From an uncultured Pirellulaceae bacterium (GTDB taxonomy: Bacteria; Planctomycetota; Planctomycetia; Pirellulales; Pirellulaceae): 10,606 bases of DNA. Below, piece by piece: positions 6,027-10,606 of the stretch (positions are counted from its first letter, which is position 1; each line of letters starts with the position of its first letter). A model generated the notes under the pieces. It saw only the letters and a program-made list of their open reading frames with translations, was not told the origin of the DNA and searched no databases. The DNA lies in assembly GCA_947258905.1 (NCBI GenBank), contig CAMYKF010000614.1, forward strand, positions 1-10,606, in the 5' to 3' direction. The position numbers were made by a program, and so were the translations under genes.

Positions 6027-6857
6027 CTATTTTAGATGGCTGGCAAATGCTTTTGCAAACGCAATGGCAAATCCGATCGTCTTTCGCACATCCGGATCCC
6101 TTGTCGCACGCAAGGTGGCGAACAGACCACCGATCGGCTGGATCGGTTCTTTCACGACCTCGCGATAGGTTTCGGCGCTCATTCTTCCCAATTCGCCCAG
6201 CACGCTGACCACATCCTTGTCCAACATGCCTGATTCAACCATGCCCACACCGGCCTCGACCACTTTCGTCAGGCCATCGCCCATCAGCTCCGATTCCAGC
6301 AATTTCTCGCCCGCTTCCCTGAATTTGGGCAGCGATTGAATGAGGGAGGCAAGTTGCTCTGCCGGAATAAACGATTCGGCACCATGGAACTCCCTGGCAC
6401 CATCAGCCAGATTTTCGGCAATCGTTTCGCCCCGGCTGATAAATCCCTCCGCGGCCTCCAGCAAAAACGCGGCCAGGGGCAATCGGTCAAGCAGCTGATT
6501 CAGGGTGTTTAGGGTGGCCGGATCAGTCAGGCGTTCGAGGACTCCCGATTGAGTCAACGTATCGACGTCGATGGCGCTCGCAGCGTCAGCCAGCCTGGCT
6601 CCCGTTTCGATGTATTCGGGAGCCTTTCTGATCAAATCAGCCGTCTTGTCATCGCCGATCTTTCTCAGGTCACCCACGCTGTCGGCCATCGATTCCGCGA
6701 TCACTTCGCCACGACTGATGAATCCCTCCATGGACTCAACGGCCAGCGTCAGTGTATCGAGTCGATCCAGCAACCGATTAATGCCGTCGGCGGTGTGCGG
6801 ATCGTTCAGTCGTTCCAGTATCTGTTCCGCGGGTGAGGCAACGCCATTGTCGGACAT
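6027..6857 (-). CDS. DUF1641-like protein with internal tandem duplication
   Basis: Function is unknown. The C-terminus (about 240-274, GGLFATLRATRDPDVRKTIG) resembles the DUF1641 family, whose members often sit near formate dehydrogenase or hydrogenase genes. Seen over 276 residues: two related blocks with a period of 93 residues, at 14-64 and 107-157. They share LERLxDP, NxLLDRL, EGFISRGExIAE and AD. The similarity continues more weakly into the following helices (LIRKAPEYIETG against LIQSLPKFREAG). The protein is acidic and helical, with no signal peptide, membrane span or metal-binding Cys/His cluster, so it is probably a cytosolic or peripheral accessory or scaffold protein. The ATG at 6857 has GGAG six bases upstream. 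It is transcribed divergently from the permease-hupSL block and could be the first gene of the hypAB operon. Confidence 0.75.
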   Translation of the reverse strand: MSDNGVASPAEQILERLNDPHTADGINRLLDRLDTLTLAVESMEGFISRGEVIAESMADSVGDLRKIGDDKTADLIRKAPEYIETGARLADAASAIDVDTLTQSGVLERLTDPATLNTLNQLLDRLPLAAFLLEAAEGFISRGETIAENLADGAREFHGAESFIPAEQLASLIQSLPKFREAGEKLLESELMGDGLTKVVEAGVGMVESGMLDKDVVSVLGELGRMSAETYREVVKEPIQPIGGLFATLRATRDPDVRKTIGFAIAFAKAFASHLK

Positions 6858-7082
6858 GATCGACTCCGTGTTTGCATTCTTGCGCTATTCTGCTCTTGGT
6901 ATCCCAAATACGAAAACTGGCGGCAATGGTATGAACATGCTATTTCCACGCGTTGGCGGACCACTCACAATCCGCGGCAAAAGGCAGGGCGTTTTCCAAA
7001 TCAGGTGACGCCCTCAAGACGCTCGACGTTGATTCCAGTCGGGTGTTCGGGTAGCAGGCAATCAACCTGTGAGGCAATTCCA
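6858..7082. promoter_or_regulatory. Divergent intergenic region between the two hydrogenase blocks
   Basis: These 225 bases lie between oppositely oriented genes and so must carry start signals for one or both blocks. I could not assign a convincing -35/-10 or sigma-54 (-24/-12) box. Small dyads are present: TTGG-N4-CCAA beginning within 6896-6907, and GCGGA (6956-6960) with TCCGC (6971-6975). GGAG at 6864-6867 on the minus strand serves the DUF1641-type gene, and GAGG at 7071-7074 serves the permease. Confidence 0.4.
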
Positions 7083-7817
7083 TTGACTGCGGAACTGGGC
7101 ATACTGTTGATGACCGCAGTTTCCGTCGGGTTTCTCCACACCATTCTTGGCCCGGATCACTATGTACCCTTTGTGGCCATGGCCCGCTCCAACGGCTGGT
7201 CACCTCGCAAAACATTTTTCGTTACCAGTCTCTGCGGGCTCGGGCACATCGTTGGTTCCGTACTGATCGGAGCCGTTGGCTTGATACTGGGCACGGTCAT
7301 CCTGCATCTTGAGGCGCTGGAGTCGTTTCGTGGCGACACGGCCGCATGGCTGTTGATTGGTTTCGGATTGGCCTATCTGACGTGGGGCATCCTGCGTGCC
7401 GTTCGTGATGTGCCGCACACTCATGTGCACTCCCACGCCGATGGGATCGAACACTCGCACCTGCACCGGCATGACTTGCAACACCGGCACCTGCATGATG
7501 TGACAACCGTTGAAGAGGACGACCAGCGACCCGCGTCACATGTGACGCCGTGGGTTCTGTTTTTGATATTCGCTTTCGGTCCCTGCGAAGTGTTGATTCC
7601 GCTGCTTATGTATCCGGCGGCGGAAGCCAATTTTGCAGCCATTGTGGCCGTTGTCCTGGCATTCGCACTGACCACCGTATTGACGATGGTCACCGCAGTG
7701 ATGCTGATCGTTTTCGGACTGAAATTCGTGCGTTTTCCTGACTTGCACCCATATAGTCACGCGATTGCCGGTTCTGCCGTGCTGCTGTGTGGCGTGCTGG
7801 TGAAATTTGGCTTGTAA
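7083..7817 (+). CDS. Putative nickel permease, UreH/TauE-SafE-like, with His-rich loop
   Basis: This polytopic inner-membrane protein probably moves Ni (or another divalent metal) for hydrogenase maturation. Seen, numbering from the TTG at 7083 (244 residues): about six hydrophobic segments; a first helix ending in HTILGPDHY (H19, D25, H26), resembling the GPDH/HxxxxDH metal motifs of nickel-cobalt and UreH-type permeases; a cytosol- or periplasm-facing loop at 112-138 with eleven His in 27 residues; and FGPCEVLIP in a later helix. The TTG start is preferred because GAGG lies eight bases upstream and it opens directly into the first helix. A GTG at 7005 would add 26 non-conserved residues, and an ATG at 7110 would cut the helix short. 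It is upstream of hupS in the same orientation. The substrate is inferred from context. Confidence 0.72.
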   Translation: MTAELGILLMTAVSVGFLHTILGPDHYVPFVAMARSNGWSPRKTFFVTSLCGLGHIVGSVLIGAVGLILGTVILHLEALESFRGDTAAWLLIGFGLAYLTWGILRAVRDVPHTHVHSHADGIEHSHLHRHDLQHRHLHDVTTVEEDDQRPASHVTPWVLFLIFAFGPCEVLIPLLMYPAAEANFAAIVAVVLAFALTTVLTMVTAVMLIVFGLKFVRFPDLHPYSHAIAGSAVLLCGVLVKFGL

Positions 7818-7836
7818 AAAAACTTAGTTCGTGCTT

Positions 7837-7854
7837 TGGCGAAAGGATTCGCCA
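7837..7854 (+). other. Perfect hairpin upstream of hupS
   Basis: TGGCGAA-AGGA-TTCGCCA has perfect 7-bp arms and a 4-base loop. It begins 20 bases after the permease stop and lies 64 bases before the hupS ATG. No T-run follows, so a simple intrinsic terminator is unlikely. It may be an operator, an mRNA-stabilising stem, or part of the hupS leader. A second small stem, GCCC-CGAC-GGGC, lies at 7880-7891. Confidence 0.5.
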
Positions 7855-7905
7855 TGGCGCCTAGAGCAGACGGCTATTCGCCCCGACGGGCATAACCGAA
7901 TCGAA

Positions 7906-7911
7906 AAGGAG
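7906..7911 (+). promoter_or_regulatory. Ribosome binding site of hupS
   Basis: AAGGAG lies six bases before the ATG at 7918. It decides the start against an upstream in-frame GTG at 7831, which would add 29 residues unlike any HupS N-terminus and would translate through the hairpin. Confidence 0.85.
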
Positions 7912-7917
7912 TTGTTC

Positions 7918-8889
7918 ATGGCATCTTTACTCTGGCTTCAAGGCGGGGCGTGTAGCGGAAACACGATGTCGTTCCTCAATGCGGAAGAACCCAGCGCCTG
8001 CGACCTCGTCACCGATTTTGGCATCGACGTCCTGTGGCATCCGTCGCTGGGCATGGATATGGGTGAGAGCGTCCAGAATATGCTGCGGGAGATTACGTCG
8101 GGCAACAAACCGCTCGACATCTTCGTGTTTGAAGGCACGGTGATCATGGGTCCCAGCGGTTCGGGACGCTTTAACATGTTCGCGGACCGACCCATGAAGG
8201 ACTGGGTCCAGGAACTGGCGCCTCAGGCCAATGCCGTCGTGGCGCTGGGTGATTGTGCCTGCTGGGGGGGTATTCCTGCCAACGCCCCCAATCCGACCGA
8301 CAGTGTTGGCTTGCAATTCCTGAAGCGCAATCATGGTGGATTCCTTGGTGCTGACTTCAAATCGAAGTGGGGTCTGCCGGTGATCAACATTCCGGGCTGT
8401 CCCTGCCATCCGGACTGGGTCACCCAGATTCTGGTCGCCGTGGCCAGCGGCCGCATTAACGACATCGCACTGGATGACTTGCAACGACCACAGACTTTTT
8501 TCAAGACGTTTACACAGACCGGATGCACACGCGTTCAGTTCTTCGAATACAAGCAATCGACCATGGAGTTCGGACAGGGCACTCGAACCGGCTGCCTGTT
8601 TTATGAGTTTGGCTGCCGCGGACCCATGACCCATTCACCGTGTAACCGGATTCTGTGGAATCGCCAGTCTTCCAAGACCCGTTCCGGCATGCCATGTATC
8701 GGCTGCACCGAGCCCGAGTTCCCGTTCTATGACCTGGCCCCGGGCACGGTATTCAAGACGCAAAAGATTGGCGGGGTGATTCCCAAGGATGTACCCGAAG
8801 GAACCGATCATGTGACCTATATGGCTCATGCCGCTGCCGCTCGCGTCGCAGCGCCGCAATGGTCCAAGGAAGACATCTTCGTCGTGTAA
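7918..8889 (+). CDS. hupS: [NiFe] uptake hydrogenase small subunit, group 2a-like
   Basis: The small subunit carries the three iron-sulfur clusters that take electrons from the NiFe site. Its 323 residues begin MASLLWLQGGACSGNTMSFL with no twin-arginine signal, as in cytosolic group 2 enzymes. Seen: proximal-cluster ligand positions C12, C113 (GDCACWGG) and C161 (IPGCPC), where the second Cys of the usual CxGC is N15; distal positions C203, C226 and C233, where the usual His of HxxC is Q200; and medial positions C242, C260 and C263. Spacings after C226 match classical small subunits closely. Three Cys per cluster fits an all-[3Fe-4S] relay, as I recall reported for the mycobacterial Huc enzyme. 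C115 and C163 are extra Cys beside proximal ligands. The C-terminus, rich in CTEPEFP and QWSKEDIFVV, resembles cyanobacterial HupS. hupL follows after 103 bases. Confidence 0.96.
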   Translation: MASLLWLQGGACSGNTMSFLNAEEPSACDLVTDFGIDVLWHPSLGMDMGESVQNMLREITSGNKPLDIFVFEGTVIMGPSGSGRFNMFADRPMKDWVQELAPQANAVVALGDCACWGGIPANAPNPTDSVGLQFLKRNHGGFLGADFKSKWGLPVINIPGCPCHPDWVTQILVAVASGRINDIALDDLQRPQTFFKTFTQTGCTRVQFFEYKQSTMEFGQGTRTGCLFYEFGCRGPMTHSPCNRILWNRQSSKTRSGMPCIGCTEPEFPFYDLAPGTVFKTQKIGGVIPKDVPEGTDHVTYMAHAAAARVAAPQWSKEDIFVV

Positions 8890-8992
8890 CCATTTTTCCT
8901 TCGCTGCAACGGCGAGCGCCCGGCCAACTGGCAACAAAAATACAAATTGAAATCAATCCTGGTCAAAACACAGGCAATACCGGAGCAATCAA
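8890..8992 (+). other. hupS-hupL intergenic gap
   Basis: This 103-base gap is longer than usual for co-translated hydrogenase subunits. It contains a GC-rich half (about 8900-8935), an A-rich half, and a weak dyad CCTG-N9-CAGG. I see no clear terminator or promoter, so co-transcription is likely. Confidence 0.35.
8982..8985 (+). promoter_or_regulatory. Ribosome binding site of hupL
   Basis: GGAG lies seven bases before the ATG at 8993, supporting that start. Confidence 0.75.
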
Positions 8993-10603
8993 ATGACAAC
9001 TGCAACGCCGATGCGAATCAGTCCTCTGGGCCGGGTCGAGGGCGACCTGGATCTTAATATCGAGGTGACCGACGGCGTGGTCACCAACGCCCGCACGGAA
9101 GCCAACATGTTTCGCGGCTTTGAGATCATTCTCAAGGGCAAGGACCCGCAGGCAGGCCTGATCGTGACGCCACGCATTTGCGGTATCTGCGGCGGCAGCC
9201 ACCTGTACAAAGCCTGCTATGCACTGGACACCGCGTGGAAAACGCATGTGCCCCGCAATGCGACACTGGTTCGCAACATCGCTCAGGCCTGCGAAACGCT
9301 GCAATCGATTCCCCGCTGGTTTTATGCCCTGTTCGCGATCGATCTGACGAACAAGAACTATGCCAACGTCCCGGAATACGAGGAAGTCGTCAGACGATTC
9401 GCTCCGTTTGTTGGTACGGCTTACGAAAAAGGAGTCACGCTGTCGGGCAAACCGGTTGAAGTCTATGCCATCTTTGGTGGCCAGTGGCCACATTCCAGCT
9501 TTATGGTTCCGGGTGGTGTGATGTGTGGCCCCAACCTCGCCGACGTAACCCGCTCGATTGCCATTCTTGATTACTGGAAACGCGAGTGGCTGGAACGTGA
9601 GTGGCTCGGCTGTTCGATCGACCGCTGGATGGAAAACAAGACCTGGGAAGATGTCTGGAAGTGGGCGGATGAAAATGACAGCCAGCGGAATTCGGACTGC
9701 GGTTTGTTCCTGAGGTTTGCCAAGGCAGCGGGACTGGACAAATACGGGCATGGCTGCGGCAAATTCCTGGCAACCGGTACGTATTTCCAGCCCGAGTTGT
9801 ACGAACACCCCACCATTGATGGACGGAACAAGGCCCTGATCAATCGGGCCGGCATCTACGATGGCGGGCAATTCCATGACTTCGACCACCTGAATGTGCG
9901 CGAGTCAACTGCTCATTCGTACTTCAAGGGCAATTCGTACCTGCATCCCTGGGACGGCAAGACGGAACCGATCGATCCGGCCGAGGGTCACAAACAGGAC
10001 AAGTACAGTTGGGCCAAATCGCCGCGTTACGAAGTGCCCGGCAAGGGTCCGATGCCACTGGAGGCCGGTCCGTTGGGTCGGCAGGTGAATGCCGGCCGAT
10101 CCGATGCACTCGATCACCAGGATTTTGATCCGCTGTTTCTCGACGCCATCAAGAGCGACGGTCCTAACGTGATTGTGCGGGTCATGGCTCGTATGCACGA
10201 AGCGTGCAAGTATTACAAACTCGTCCAAAAGTGGCTAAGCGAAATCGATTTACACGACAAGTTCTACATCAAGCCGGAAGAACACAAATCCGGCAAGGGC
10301 TTTGGTTCCACCGAAGCGGCCCGCGGCTCGTTGTCAGACTGGATTGTGATCGAGGATGGAAAGATCGAGAACTACCAGGTCGTGACACCCACCGCATGGA
10401 ACATCGGTCCGCAAGACGGAAACGATGTGCATGGCCCGATGGAACAGTCGTTTATCGGTGCCCCGATTGCTGATCCAACCGATCCTGTGGAAATGGGACA
10501 CGTCGCAAGATCCTACGATTCCTGTCTGGTGTGCACGGTTCACGCCTACGACGGCAAAACCGGCAGGGAACTGGCAAAGTTCCGCATTGGAGAGGGTGCC
10601 TGA
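8993..10603 (+). CDS. hupL: [NiFe] uptake hydrogenase large subunit precursor, group 2a-like
   Basis: The large subunit holds the NiFe(CN)2CO centre that splits H2. The gene is complete: 536 residues, near the length of cyanobacterial HupL. Seen: the N-terminal motif RICGICGGSH with C63, C66 and H70, and the C-terminal motif DSCLVCTVH with C511, C514 and H517. These four Cys are the Ni/Fe ligands. The motif reads DSC rather than the DPC common in group 1 enzymes, which fits group 2. Nineteen residues follow H517 and would be removed by a maturation endopeptidase after Ni insertion; that protease is not in the window. The opening PLGRVEGDLDLNIEV is typical of large subunits. The ATG at 8993 has GGAG seven bases upstream. 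The stop at 10601-10603 leaves three bases to the window edge. Confidence 0.97.
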   Translation: MTTATPMRISPLGRVEGDLDLNIEVTDGVVTNARTEANMFRGFEIILKGKDPQAGLIVTPRICGICGGSHLYKACYALDTAWKTHVPRNATLVRNIAQACETLQSIPRWFYALFAIDLTNKNYANVPEYEEVVRRFAPFVGTAYEKGVTLSGKPVEVYAIFGGQWPHSSFMVPGGVMCGPNLADVTRSIAILDYWKREWLEREWLGCSIDRWMENKTWEDVWKWADENDSQRNSDCGLFLRFAKAAGLDKYGHGCGKFLATGTYFQPELYEHPTIDGRNKALINRAGIYDGGQFHDFDHLNVRESTAHSYFKGNSYLHPWDGKTEPIDPAEGHKQDKYSWAKSPRYEVPGKGPMPLEAGPLGRQVNAGRSDALDHQDFDPLFLDAIKSDGPNVIVRVMARMHEACKYYKLVQKWLSEIDLHDKFYIKPEEHKSGKGFGSTEAARGSLSDWIVIEDGKIENYQVVTPTAWNIGPQDGNDVHGPMEQSFIGAPIADPTDPVEMGHVARSYDSCLVCTVHAYDGKTGRELAKFRIGEGA

Positions 10604-10606
10604 CGT

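Noticed and set aside
7831..7917. GTG at 7831 as the hupS start
   Set aside because: The extra 29 residues are not HupS-like, and AAGGAG is placed correctly for the ATG at 7918.
7927..8634. 235-residue minus-strand ORF opposite hupS
   Set aside because: It is a shadow of hupS, whose identity is certain.
8963..9889. 308-residue minus-strand ORF opposite hupL
   Set aside because: It is a shadow of hupL with no recognisable domain and a composition set by the opposite strand.

Overview
The window holds most of a [NiFe] uptake-hydrogenase locus. The structural genes encode a cytosolic-type small subunit with no twin-arginine signal and a large subunit. Their motifs match group 2a (cyanobacterial HupSL / mycobacterial Huc type). 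Around them lie maturation genes (hypF, hypA, hypB), a putative nickel permease, a DUF1641-type protein with an internal duplication, and a cytoplasmic two-component system. The organism is a bacterium with moderately high GC. GTG or TTG starts are likely in two genes, and the Hup subunits are group 2a-like. A planctomycete or a similar environmental lineage is plausible, but this is a guess and nothing in the window fixes the taxonomy.

Layout: hypF runs on the + strand from beyond the left edge to 2492. It converges, with a 4-base gap, on a minus-strand block read in the order DUF1641 protein (6857-6027), hypA (5917-5552), hypB (5548-4856), histidine kinase (4922-3147) and NarL-type response regulator (3150-2497). 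hypA-hypB-kinase-regulator are tightly packed or overlapping and look like one transcript. A divergent intergenic region (about 6858-7082) separates this block from a + strand block: permease (about 7083-7817), hupS (7918-8889) and hupL (8993-10603). No gene-free stretch exceeds 300 bases.

How it works together: the permease probably supplies Ni. HypA and HypB deliver Ni to the large-subunit precursor. HypF makes the carbamoyl group used for the CN ligands of the active-site iron. HupL carries the NiFe site and still has its cleavable C-terminal tail. HupS carries the FeS relay. The kinase/regulator pair probably controls the locus, but its signal is unknown. hypC, hypD, hypE, the HupL endopeptidase and the electron-acceptor partner are not here and presumably lie outside.

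The most unusual feature is inside hypF. About 330 bp of GC-rich palindromic repeat sequence sits in frame in the YrdC-like domain. It can be resolved into two tandem copies of a ~37-bp hairpin element. The second copy is split by a 211-bp inverted-repeat element flanked by an 8-bp direct repeat. The 45-bp tandem step and the 219-bp insertion are each multiples of three, so the frame survives. Other points of note are three-cysteine ligand sets for all three HupS clusters, a 13-bp perfect tandem repeat upstream of hypA, and the DosS-like kinase architecture.
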